Made by a program: the position numbers and the translations under genes. 64,000 nucleotides of DNA from Mucor racemosus. Its lineage: Eukaryota; Mucoromycota; Mucoromycetes; Mucorales; Mucoraceae. The notes under the pieces are model-generated. The model was not told the DNA's origin. It made no database searches and worked only from the letters and a program-made list of their open reading frames with translations. Below are positions 23,695 to 35,208 of the stretch, piece after piece (position 1 is the stretch's first letter; every line of letters starts with the position of its first letter). The stretch lies in assembly GCA_027405735.1 (NCBI GenBank), contig JAPEHQ010000003.1, forward strand, positions 2,914,001-2,978,000, written 5' to 3'.

Positions 23695-24533
23695 CTATAA
23701 TTCAGCATGTTCAACGACATCAACAGGCAAAGCACCTGAATCGGCAATGACGATATCGACCTTGGGCTTATCTCTGGGACTATAATAATTTGACAGGTGT
23801 GAGTATACAAATCAAGTAAACTGTTACCATAGTAACAAATGTTACCATGGAAATCAATGAAAAGGAACTTACCCCTTGGCACAATCTTCAATCTTGGAGA
23901 CAACATCCATACCTTCGATAACCTTACCGAAAACAACGTGCTTACCATCTAACCAAGAAGTCTTGACAGTGGTAATGAAGAATTGAGAGCCGTTAGAGTT
24001 AGGACCAGCATTAGCCATAGAAAGAACACCCTATTTGGTCAAAAAAAAAATCGTATAAATACAATATAACATTAACGATATTTGACCTTATTAACTTACG
24101 GGACCAGTGTGTCTTAATTTGAAGTTTTCATCAGCAAACTTGGCACCATAGATAGACTTTCCACCAGTACCATCACCGTTAGTGAAATCACCACCTTGAA
24201 TCATAAAATTCTTGATGACACGATGGAAGCTAGAACCCTTATAACCAAAACCTTTCTCACCAGTGGCCAAAAGCTTGAAGTTTTCAGCGGTCTTGGGTAC
24301 AGTCTTACCGTATAAACCCACTACAATACGACCAAGGTTTTCATCACCTTGCTTGATATCAAAGTAAACTAAATATATATATAACGCGTTGGATTAAACT
24401 GTCCTTATAAATGCATCATTCTCTACTTACCCTTATCAGTGATAAGAGGGCCAACAGCGGCAGAAACATAGTTGAATGTAGTAAGTGCAAGAAGCACAGT
24501 AATAAAGAGTGCAGTGATACTGAAACGAGGCAT
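23695..24533 (-). CDS. ER-type peptidyl-prolyl cis-trans isomerase (cyclophilin B), 204 aa
   Basis: Four exons on minus: 24533-24431, 24368-24100, 24030-23873, 23779-23695 (615 nt). The N-terminal ~26 residues form a hydrophobic signal peptide ([12 protein letters not shown]). The cyclophilin fold follows: [28 protein letters not shown] (catalytic Arg in FHRV), [17 protein letters not shown], and [12 protein letters not shown] with the cyclosporin-binding Trp. The C-terminus is HAEL, a variant of the KDEL/HDEL retrieval signal, which suggests ER lumenal location and a role in folding of secreted proteins. All junctions are canonical GT-AG. Confidence 0.95.
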
Positions 24534-25600
24534 TGCTAATTGAATAAAGAAGAGAAGCGATGCTGGCTGCTAGGAAAAGTGTATTTTTATATCAAATTTA
24601 CCTTGTGTCACTCGTCTCAATTTCACCGATTGTCCGACTCAATTTGAGCTAAATTCAATGTGTCCCCAAAATGACCTATTAGTAATAATATACATCAACA
24701 AAGATGAAAGTACTAATTAATAGTATCTAGTAGATATTATTTACATGGAAGCATCATATGCTAAAGTTATAAGCTTAATTATTATACTACTGAGTCAAGA
24801 TATTTGCTGATGAACGTTTATCAGATATTGCAAAACTATTTTTTGATTCGTCGGTGTACATCTCCTTGAATTATTGTACCGAAAAGAAACAAGAGATGTC
24901 AAATAAAACAATGAATTGCGATTCCGTTAATTCATAGCGGTAACCCATCAATTTTCGATTTGTTATAAAAGGCATTTCGATGTATCCAAACTCCATACGT
25001 AAATCATTTGGGTTAATAAGTTCCATATATCTGGATATTCAAATTTCGCATTAACTTGTCTTCAGAATATTGGAGGTGCACAGATTTAGAATCGAATTCA
25101 TCATCAGTCGAATGCCTATCTATAATCTATGGTTCAGTGAAAAAGCCTTAGTCGTTAATATTATATTAATGCAGAACCAGTTGTGGTAACACAAATAATA
25201 GCGTTTGTATAATACGTTGTCAAAATCGCAGATTTTTAATTAAATTTTGAAAGAATGGTTTGCTTGTCTTTCTTTCCCTCGTGAAATTTCTTGAAAAAGA
25301 ATTTGCTGATCAATCAAAAAATAAATAAAGCAACACAGATCAGCTCAGTACCCAAATTATTTGTATTATATCAATATGTTCTACTGTAAATCAATAATTT
25401 ACTGGCTTAAATTGATTAAGCAAGAACTAATTGATGTATGATGATAGCGAACACTAATACTACGTCAAAATAATAAATCGCATACAGGCGACATTAAACG
25501 GGTGGGATATTGTAAACACTACTAGAATAGCCCTTGTTCCTATATACGATGCACTGAGATTAAGTCTTTGTCATTGGATTTGTTCCTTTTAGGAACATAA
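24534..25600. other. Intergenic stretch without recognisable gene
   Basis: Holds the cyclophilin promoter at its left end (pyrimidine-rich leader on minus just above the ATG). The rest has only short frames and precedes the inverted repeat. Confidence 0.5.
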
Positions 25601-25604
25601 TCGA

Positions 25605-26812
25605 TGTCCTTCTTTTCTATAAGTAATCTCATGCTGAACGCTTTTTTAAGATATACCTTAGACATTGCTAATTAGACATAAATTGGTCACATTATGCTAC
25701 CTATCCCTAAATTTATTTTATATCTCACGAAAGACTCAAAAACGCGTAAAATTCACTGCTTTTTCCTTGAAAACTGGGTCTCATTTTTCATCCCTGCTCT
25801 ACTTTTTGTTTTCACTAAATAACACTAAGAAAAAATTATATGCCAATGTACCTGAGATGTTCAGCTTTAATCCAAAAATGAGTATCCAGAAATATCCTAT
25901 TTTTTGCAGTTGGTATTAATTTTTCAGTGCTAATGTTTCAGGTTTTTTACGCGTATTTTACTGCTAACGGATTGAAAACTTTGAGGCTTCATATCTCTAG
26001 AAAAAATTAAACTATTCCAACACTTTCTAATAATAAAACTTACTTGTTTTGAAATGCTCTATAACATATTTGAATATAAAAAAATTCTGAGCACTTTTAT
26101 TTTTTTTTTCTTTTTTTTTGGCATTTCTATAGTAGGTTTCAAAATATTGGTTAAGTTGAGCAACATTTTTTTTACATTCATGTCATTAAGCTCGTTGAGC
26201 TCTCTCGGATCCAATTTAGTTTTTTTTAAAATATTAATTTTTCGTGGAGATATCCTTAAAAATGTGTACAAAAAGATACTTTCATTTCTGGTTTCCATTT
26301 TCCCCTTGTATACCCTTATCCTAAATTCTGAATCTGAAAAAACTTGGACAAAAATCTTGTTTTCTCTACAAAAAATGCAGCTAAAAGATTGTACAATAGT
26401 TTGATCGATAGATAATGATTTTCCACATCATTGCAATTAGTTATATTTTAGACATGCTTATAAAAAGTGATGTGTATCTTCAAGAAACCTCCAAAATTTC
26501 AAATGCATTTTACAAAAACTTTAATGTAAAATGTTTGTCTGAATTTTATTTAGATGGATGCAGAATCCAAAACTGTACAAAAGCTATTTAGTATACTAGG
26601 TCGACTTACTTTGCAGTTCATGAACAATTAAACGATTTTGTTTTTTTCATCATTTTTCGTCCATTTTTTAAAATAAATTTTGGAATCCAGTTATCATAAG
26701 CTGTAAGCTGTGATATCAACTATTATTTTGATTATCTCGATGAAAAATCAATATTATTGGCTAAAACAAAAAATGCAGAGCAGCAATCAATTAGGTCTAT
26801 CTTGTGAATACA
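25605..26812 (+). repeat. Repeat family A, copy 2: left arm of inverted repeat
   Basis: 25651-26812 is almost identical in inverse orientation to 28232-29394: the 116-codon frames at 26054-26404 and 28640-28990 are residue for residue the same, and only isolated differences are seen at the outer edge (AAATTGG against AAACTGG). The left arm has some 45 bp of extra family sequence at 25605-25650 that the right arm lacks. Confidence 0.85.
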
Positions 26813-27055
26813 GAAATTAAGCCCTGGATAATGAGTTTTAAGCTTTACAAAATAATAAATTATTATTCACAACTGCAGAAAACAAAGAAAGAAAATCCCA
26901 TCCTTGTAAATATTGATTCAATTAATCTTCAATTATACATGATGATAGAATTAAATATATTATCTTCCATAAAGTTTATACTTCTACTTTGACAAATGAC
27001 TGTGGATTGAGAAAACCATCAGCAAAACATAAGATTTCTGTCCAATAAAACTACC

Positions 27056-27278
27056 TGTTGCGTCCTATATTTTTATCTTTGATAAATAATACTTAAAAAA
27101 GAATACAATTATAAAAGAATGAGTAATTAATCAGTTCTTCAACTGTAGAATAAAAACAAGATGTTGTATCGTTTATTTAGATACTAAAAGTATGGCCTTT
27201 TATATTGATTTGACAGTGAGATCCTGAGATGTAATTTAATAGGGCACTATTGAACCATTAGATCTTTTTGATAGAAAT
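27056..27278 (-). mobile_element. LTR family 2, truncated copy
   Basis: Begins TGTTGCGTCCTATA and runs through the same blocks as the next copy (AATACAATTATAAAAGAATGAG, GAGATCCTGAGATG) until it is cut at 27278, where a second copy begins. Adjacent direct LTR pieces without a target duplication suggest recombination between related LTRs. Confidence 0.55.
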
Positions 27279-28182
27279 TGTCGTATATTTTCAGGATCGA
27301 TAAATAATACTTAGAAAGAAATACAATTATAAAAGAATGAGTAATGAATTAGTTCTTCAACTATATAATAAAAACATGATATTGTTTATTTAGATATAAA
27401 TATAAGTAGGAATGGGCTTCGATTCGAGTTTGAATCGAGTTTTAACGGAAACGGCCATTCGATTCGAGTTGGAAAACGGCCCGTTCTTTTGTAACCCAGA
27501 TAAAAAACGGGGTGGGAGCAAGTATTGGTTTGCCTTAAGGAGGCTGTTAATAGCAACCTTGTCAAGTTAATATGGGATTATGAAATGATAATAGCATATT
27601 TGACAGTTTCACAACTTGAAGTATTTTTTCAATCCTGTTTTCGAGTTTAGCTAACAAAAAAAGAAAAGAAGAAACTCGAATACCCTCATTCGAGTTTGCA
27701 TAAAAAACGGCCCGTTAAAGCAGTCAAACTCGGGTAACCGTAATACGATGCGTTGTTTGTGAAATCCTAAATATAAGTATAGCCATTTATATTGATGTGA
27801 CATTGAGATCCTGAGATGTAATTTAAGGCACAATTGAACCATTGGATCTGTTTGATAGTAATCTATGGATTGAAATGGATCAATCATAATTTAACCGTTC
27901 TTGCAGAGCTTGTGAGTTGTCCTGTTTCAATACTGCGCTAAATATGCTTGGATGTTGATTTGATAGCTACTTGATTGGTTAACTGCTGGGATGAAACAAT
28001 GTGGTGTCATAATTGAGATCAAAGCGTTCTTGGTAATTACTGGATTAAACTTGATACGCTAGGAGTTTCTTATATCCGATATCAAGACTTGCACTTCAAT
28101 ACATGTCGTAGTCAATAGATTGTAAGATGTATTGATACTGTAGAAGGTGATAATGTATGATACTAGTAGGTGGAATACAACA
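27279..28182 (-). mobile_element. LTR family 2 copy with nested hAT-like insertion
   Basis: Starts TGTCGTATATTTTCAGG and ends GGTGGAATACAACA, the inverse of the intact solo LTR at 61447-61974. After removal of the nested 363 bp insertion and one 8 bp duplication its length is about 533 bp, against 528 bp for the intact copy. The flanks GAAAT and CTAAA do not match, so this copy was moved or rearranged after insertion. Confidence 0.7.
27407..27769. mobile_element. hAT-like MITE, 363 bp
   Basis: Termini TAGGAATGGG and GAAATCCTA (short imperfect inverted repeat TAGGA-T), flanked by an exact 8 bp duplication AATATAAG at 27399-27406 and 27770-27777. Subterminal GATTCGAGTT and ACGGCCCGTT motifs recur on both sides. 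An 8 bp duplication and this type of terminus fit hAT elements. No transposase; it lies inside an LTR, so it is younger than that LTR. Confidence 0.75.
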
Positions 28183-28189
28183 CTAAAAT

Positions 28190-29394
28190 TAGATATAAAA
28201 AATTGAGCACCTGAATTGAGATATCAATTTTTGTATTCACAAGATAGACCTAATTGATTGCTGCTCTGCATTTTTTGTTTTAGCCAATAATATTGATTTT
28301 TCATCGAGATAATCAAAATAATAGTTGATATCACAGCTTACAGCTTATGATAACTGGATTCCAAAATTTATTTTAAAAAATGGACGAAAAATGATGAAAA
28401 AAACAAAATCGTTTAATTGTTCATGAACTGCAAAGTAAGTCGACCTAGTATACTAAATAGCTTTTGTACAGTTTTGGATTCTGCATCCATCTAAATAAAA
28501 TTCAGACAAACATTTTACATTAAAGTTTTTGTAAAATGCATTTGAAATTTTGGAGGTTTCTTGAAGATACACATCACTTTTTATAAGCATGTCTAAAATA
28601 TAACTAATTGCAATGATGTGGAAAATCATTATCTATCGATCAAACTATTGTACAATCTTTTAGCTGCATTTTTTGTAGAGAAAACAAGATTTTTGTCCAA
28701 GTTTTTTCAGATTCAGAATTTAGGATAAGGGTATACAAGGGGAAAATGGAAACCAGAAATGAAAGTATCTTTTTGTACACATTTTTAAGGATATCTCCAC
28801 GAAAAATTAATATTTTAAAAAAAACTAAATTGGATCCGAGAGAGCTCAACGAGCTTAATGACATGAATGTAAAAAAAATGTTGCTCAACTTAACCAATAT
28901 TTTGAAACCTACTATAGAAATGCCAAAAAAAAAGAAAAAAAAAATAAAAGTGCTCAGAATTTTTTTATATTCAAATATGTTATAGAGCATTTCAAAACAA
29001 GTAAGTTTTATTATTAGAAAGTGTTGGAATAGTTTAATTTTTTCTAGAGATATGAAGCCTCAAAGTTTTCAATCCGTTAGCAGTAAAATACGCGTAAAAA
29101 ACCTGAAACATTAGCACTGAAAAATTAATACCAACTGCAAAAAATAGGATATTTCTGGATACTCATTTTTGGATTAAAGCTGAACATCTCAGGTACATTG
29201 GCATATAATTTTTTCTTAGTGTTATTTAGTGAAAACAAAAAGTAGAGCAGGGATGAAAAATGAGACCCAGTTTTCAAGGAAAAAGCAGTGAATTTTACGC
29301 GTTTTTGAGTCTTTCGTGAGATATAAAATAAATTTAGGGATAGGTAGCATAATGTGACCAGTTTATGTCTAATTAGCAATGTCTAAGGTATATA
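28190..29394 (-). repeat. Repeat family A, copy 3: right arm of inverted repeat
   Basis: Reverse complement of the left arm (see 25605-26812). It extends about 40 bp further at its inner end, to about 28190, than the left arm, and these extra bases match copy 4 at 44,090. The spacer between the arms is ~1.4 kb. Confidence 0.85.
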
Positions 29395-30084
29395 TTCATT
29401 GCAATGGGAGGTCATTTCAATCTATAATAGTTCATCGAGAACGAGTTTGCTTACTGCTCTTAGTAGATGTACATAGCAGGTAATAAACTTGTTTTTTTTA
29501 AAAAAATTTACAGAATGCACAATAACCAGTAACCCATGGGAGCTGAAACTTGGAGCATTTATTTGTCAGCAGATATACAGTAATACTACCTTTTTTCTGT
29601 GGAATTGGGGCTTATTTGGGTTCCTATTCACTGAGAAGAAATCTCACATTGGTTTGGGTAAAAATGCGCAGCAAATTATAGGCATGCTTTGCCGATAATT
29701 TTCTCAACATACAGTATCTTGTTGAAATTGCCATTCGAGACAATTCTGTCAAACATGTGTACCTACTATCATGTAAAATTGGAAATTATTGAGTTCAAAA
29801 TTCATCGAGATAGGGTTTTTTGTTGTCGGGTTTCTACGGTTGTGAAAAATAGGTTTTAGATGATTCTCAGAAAGGTTTCGAAGTTTCTCACGTAATATTG
29901 AGCTTATTTCTCTGAAATTTTAAAAAAAAATATACCTTCGCTTCATGGTTATTGGTATCTGTCCCAAAATAAAAGGGTTAATACCAGAATGTAAGTGCAT
30001 TGACCTAACAGTAACCTAACATCGCCCTACCTAACAACATTCACTTAAAATCGATTTAAAATTGATGGTACAATTTAAACTCCA
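29395..30084. other. AT-rich stretch, nothing recognised
   Basis: A 69-codon frame at 29489-29698 has no motif. No repeat partner was seen in this window. Confidence 0.45.
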
Positions 30085-30860
30085 TAATTGAGATATTAGT
30101 TTTTTGTATTCATAAGATAGATCCAATTGTAAGCTACTCTATATTTTTCATTCCAACGAAAATTATTGGCTTTTGATAGAGAAAATTAAAATAATAATTT
30201 GCATTATAGCCTACAGTCTGTTCCAACGGAGCTCAAAATTTGATTTGCAAAAAATGATCGAAAAATGATTCAAAACACAAAATTGTTTAAATGCTCATGA
30301 ACTGCAAAGTAAGTCCACCTAGTGTATTAAATAGTTTTTGTGCAGTTTTGGATTCTGCATCTACCTAAATAAAAATAAAACAAATGTTTCACGTTAAATT
30401 TTGTGTAAAATACGATTGAAATTCTATAGGTTTTTTGAAGATACGCATCACTTCTTATAAACATGGTTCAAATGTAAGTAGCTGAAATGATGGGTAGCAA
30501 AATTATCTATCGATCTAGCCATTACTGAACTTTCTAGCTACATTTTACGTAGAGTAAACAAGAATTTTGTGGATTTTTTTTTCAAATTCAGAATTTGGAA
30601 TGAGGGTATATAAGGGAAAAATTGAGGTTAGAAATGAGAGTACCTCTTTGTACACATTTTTTGAGGATATCTCCACGAAAAATCAATATTTTGAAAAAAA
30701 CTAAATTGGGTCTGAGAGGGCTCAATGAGCTGGATGAAATGCATGCAGAAAATATACCACTCAATTTAACGGATATTTTGAAATCTACTAAAAAAATGGG
30801 AAAAAAATGAAAAAAAAAATAAAACTGCCCAGAATTTTTTTATATTGATAGATATTTGTT
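30085..30860 (-). repeat. Repeat family A, diverged partial copy
   Basis: Keeps the landmarks of the family in inverse order (CACGAAAAATCAATATTTTG, GATCTAGCCATTACTG-like, GTCCACCTAGTGTATTAAAT) but is clearly more diverged than the 25.6-29.4 kb pair and lacks the ACGCGT-containing outer third. Confidence 0.65.
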
Positions 30861-31653
30861 GACTTACATGCAAACCTGAGTTTCACAAAAATAACTGTAT
30901 TTATGAAACAATATAAGAGCAAGTTTTTTGTTAAAAATTACAGCTTGATTTAGAATTGGATGACCTACAAAAATGCCGAATTGTCAATTGCTGATATCTA
31001 TATGGTTTGCTGTCAAACTTTAAAACATAACAATTCTGTTGAAGAATGTTGCTCCAAATATCAAGATTGTGCCCAAAAAGTCGAATTTTGCTTTATATCG
31101 TGAACTCCGCTAACCCTTTTTTTATGCACTAAAGGCGTTATTGTTGTTGATTCATTTCAATTTGAGTGTAATTGACGCATTTTTAGATTGCTGGAGCATG
31201 AATTACATTACCACTTGTTGTATTTTGTAATTTTTTTCTAGTTTTGAGTGTCAAACTATCGGTTATCTTTAAAGGTGGACCGTTTAGCAATGTATGTCAT
31301 AAACTGATATCATATGTAATAAAGGTGTATGTAACACGAGCGGAACAAAATGATGGATGATGGTGTTTATAATTAAAATCTAATAAATTGTATAAAACCG
31401 ATAGTATCATACGTCAAGTACTGAATATATTACACTAATGTTTGCAAGATTTCAGGAACAGGAATCAAAATAAAAGGGAGAGAATTATACACACGTACAC
31501 GAACCATCTGAATTTTATCAATTAAAAAAGGAAAAAGATTTTCTCGCTTTAGCAGACTAAGTAGTACATACATAGATAAATTTTTCCCTTTTTCTTGTTT
31601 GTATCACTTTTGTGTTTCTCTCTTCCTTTTCTTCTACATATATATATATATTT
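30861..31653. other. Intergenic stretch upstream of the membrane-protein gene
   Basis: No gene seen. The last 100 bp are pyrimidine-rich with a (TA)n run (31,637-31,652) immediately before the ATG at 31654, plausibly the promoter/leader. Confidence 0.45.
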
Positions 31654-33431
31654 ATGCTTTTACAATTTCAACAAGGAACTAGTGAAGACCTTTGGAGTGT
31701 ATGTTTATGTGTAATATGATTTGCATTTTGAATAGAGGAATCTAATTAGCTTGTTTTCAAATTGACATATAGTATAGTTCAGATGATTTATGGAGGTCGA
31801 GCTCTGTAGCAGCGTTTTCACACAACAATAACAACACGGACGAAAGGACTCCTTTGCTAAATAAAATTATATTACCAACAGCCGCAAGGGTGAGCAAATG
31901 GACAGAATCCTTTTATAAGCGTGCTTGTATATTAAATATTTTACCTGCAGTGGTGGTAAATTGAGGAACTTGCATTTACCATATGATTATTTATTATAAC
32001 TTTACAAAATTTAGGTCCTGATATGGTGTTCCGTGCCTATTCCATTTGATGACTGTGAAACCATTCTCTGTGAATACTCTGATTATACCATTACTACAAC
32101 AAAAACAACAACATTACTATCGCCACCCCCAAGTCGAATAAATTTTTGGTTTTTTCTTTTTTGGTATTATGGAATATACAACGCAGTGGCGTTATTTCTT
32201 ATGACAAAATTATTTAGTATTTATGCTTTAAATGTTAGTACACAAAGAAGAATGTCAAAAGATCAAAATGTATTAACCTGATTTATGATAGTGGTATCCG
32301 AAATTTCTAGGTGCTAAAATGGCCTTTATCCTATTTTGGATGGTCAGTCAATCTATTGGCATTGTCTTTTATTTTGTTCCTATCATTAATGATGAATCAG
32401 TATTCTGGGTCAGTCTTACCTTTTTTACCATGGCAATGCCTGTTATAGGTGCTTTTGTGATAATACACAGAAAAAGAATGGATCGTCGACATCGAGGAGC
32501 AGTGGGTGTATTACGATCTACTACAACGGATGGCGATGTTACAATAAGACGAAAAAGTTCAATTATGCGATGGATTCCAACTGATTTACCACGACTAAGA
32601 GCACCTGCATCGTATAGAAGATTCTTGTGGTTTTGTACAGCTTTAACAATAGCATTGCTGGCATTGGTTGGTGGAGAGATGTATGCTTACTTGTTTCTAT
32701 CAACGATGCCTCATACATCATTGGATGCTTTTATATATGTTTATAGTTGGGTAGGAGCTATATACATTATGGACGCAATGACAGATTACATTCTCTATCG
32801 CAAAATAAGATCTCATCCTTTAGCAAGCATATTTAAACTGTACTTTTTCATGATTTATTTTATATTTTATCGAAACTTGTTTGCTAGACTTCGATCTGTA
32901 GATCAGTTTGCCATAGTTCAGCTTGGTTCCTTTTTATGGGTTTGCATTTATTATCCAATTGCAATGACACCACAAGTCCATAAAGGACTCGTTCGATTCA
33001 TTGGAGTTACTCTAACATATGACGAATACAAGGAGAAATTAGGGAGATCTTTTTATCTTCGAAATCTAGCAGAAAATACAACCATGATTGGATTTTTGTG
33101 TTGGGTGAATATTCTACATTTTGGACCCAATCGAGCAGCATATCCATATTTTCACATGGATGATAATGATGGAAATCCTTATAATCATCAACTTACAGTA
33201 ATGGCAGCGATTGTCATCTGGACAAGTGAATTGACTAGTGCATTTATCACTCGCCAGACATTTGAAAAGGCTTTTAACCATTCAATAACAAAACAAGCGG
33301 TTCGAGAATTTGAAAGATATCCAGAAATGATTATAGGATTTGTAATTGTTATGATACATGTACTTCAAAATATTTTAATGGCACTTGTAAAATTAGATTT
33401 CACTGCAGGATTAGAAAAAGTAATAACTTGA
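31654..33431 (+). CDS. Polytopic membrane protein, 501 aa, family not recognised
   Basis: Four exons: 31654-31698, 31773-31889, 32015-32237, 32311-33431 (1506 nt, one frame). The first two exons encode a short soluble N-terminus with two similar LW segments (SEDLWS, SDDLWRS) and DERTPLLNKIILP, the kind of acidic-dileucine-like sequence often seen before membrane domains. About nine or ten hydrophobic segments follow, among them FWFFLFWYYGIYNAVALFL, FWVSLTFFTMAMPVIGAFVI, ALTIALLALVGGEMYAYLF, IFKLYFFMIYFIFY, LGSFLWVCIYYPIAM and MIIGFVIVMIHVLQNILMAL. A basic loop (IIHRKRMDRRHRG) lies after the third. I cannot assign a transporter or receptor family. It is convergent with the G-alpha gene, 48 bp apart. 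Confidence 0.8.
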
Positions 33432-33479
33432 ACTTTATATGCTATATACCACTTTTTTTTTTATACAATGAGAAATAAA

Positions 33480-34865
33480 TTAAAGAATGCCAGAGTCTTT
33501 TAATGCATTTTGCAAAATAGTCTCCTTTATAGCAGCAAACACTAAGCGAATCTGTATTAGCAGGATAAATTGTTGGTTAATTTGCCTTAATTATTTGCAC
33601 ATGCATAAAGAAACTTACGTTGGACGTATCAGTAGCTTGAGTTAGACTGTGTATAAAGTGTTTGTTAGCACATAAAATGCATATATTCAAAGGTAAACTC
33701 ACTGTGGGTATATGTTTAATTTAGCTCTATTCATTTGATTGAAACGCCATAATATGTATTTAGCTGCTTTTCCAGGGTCATTACCACCTGTATAATCAGG
33801 AAAAAATTGATCAAAGGGGACTCTTGGTAATTTAGCTTTAAATAGATCAATCTTGTTTAAGAATAAAACAATTGAAGTGCGTACAAACCAACGACTATTG
33901 ATAACTGATTCAAATACAACCAAACTTTCAATCATTCGATTTTGTCGGCCTTCTTCTAATAACACTTGATCATATTCACTTAATGCAACGCAAAATATGA
34001 TACTAGTTACTGCTTCAAAGCAATGAATCCATTTCTTTCTTTCTGATCTTTGACCACCTACATCAAACATGCTACAAATAACTTGTGAGTTAAGGAGATA
34101 TAAACTAAAATCGTGTTATTATTTTTTTTACTTACTGTATAGTAAGTTGATTTCCAGCATGAAATCTTGTTTCTGCTATTCCAGTAGTTTTAGATCGAGC
34201 AAATAATACATCTTGGACAGTTGGTGTATAGTTTTCATCCGTTGTAATTCTTCTTATATCATCTAAAAAGCTGTAGTCCATAAATATTTGTATACACATA
34301 CAAACAATAATCAAATACATTGCAACTTACTACGGTGCCGAGTCCATTAAATAGAATTTACCTGATTCTTGGTCGATCATTTTTGTAACCACAGGATCAT
34401 TCCATATTTGAATTATAATGAATGCTATTTCAGGATCAAACCCTTTCGATCCATCATTATTAATATTGTAATTTATAATTTTCTCCAATGCAGTCTATCA
34501 TAATAAGTGTGAGAAATGAGAAACGTATGCATATATATATATATATCTATAGTTCTTCATACTTGATCATCTAATGTCTCAAATTCATACTGAAGTTTTT
34601 CAGCTGCTGTAATGATTGCTTGAATTGATTCAATTATGTTTTTAAATATGGTCAGTTTCCAACTTTTCAATTCTTCTTGCGAATAACCATTTTGATGAAT
34701 GATTTTCATTTGTTTGACAATGGTTGATTTGCCTGATTCTCCACTACCCAAAAGTAGGATCTTACATTCTCTTCTTAAACGTTGACTATCTTCTTCTAGT
34801 TCACGATCAATACGTTGACTTTTTTCTCGTTCTGCTCTTTCTTCTGCTGACAAGCATACTCCCAT
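33480..34865 (-). CDS. Heterotrimeric G-protein alpha subunit, 356 aa
   Basis: Six exons on minus: 34865-34563, 34494-34331, 34270-34136, 34071-33703, 33646-33619, 33551-33480 (1071 nt). It binds and hydrolyses GTP and couples receptors to effectors at the plasma membrane. MGVCLS gives the N-myristoylation Gly2 and a likely palmitoylated Cys4. P-loop GSGESGKST (residues 40-48), switch I ARSKTTGI with Arg181, switch [14 protein letters not shown] with catalytic Gln208, NKID base motif, and YPHLTQATDT near the C-terminus, where TCAT reads TQAT. The last residues are KDSGIL: Ser stands where Gi-like subunits carry the Cys modified by pertussis toxin. One exon is only 28 nt. It resembles fungal group I/III subunits; I do not assign the subclass. 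Confidence 0.96.
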
Positions 34866-35208
34866 TTTTCAAAATGTTGTCAATTCAGGAACAAAAAAAA
34901 AAAAAAAATAAATAAATAAATAATAATAAAAAATCAACCGATGCAAATTTATTAGTTTGTTGAATGAAGAATGAAAGAACAAAAGAAAGGATGGGGGAGT
35001 TATTTATATATTATATATTATATATACCAATTGTAAAAAGGAGTAAGCTCAAATACAATATAATAAATCATGAGGTGTGCTGCTAGTTTACCATTTTCGT
35101 TATTCTTTCTGTCCCATTTGAAATGACTGATTATATTTTATATAAATGCTTTATTTCGAAATTAAAAAACAACTAAAACTGAAAATTGGGTGATTTTTTG
35201 TATAAAAT

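Noticed and set aside
26054..26404. 116-residue frame, identical to the one at 28640-28990
   Set aside because: It is the same repeat in both arms of the inverted repeat. Other copies (9137-9397, 43427-43642, 56782-57030) differ in length and frame ends, the composition is low-complexity Phe/Ile/Leu, and there is no motif.
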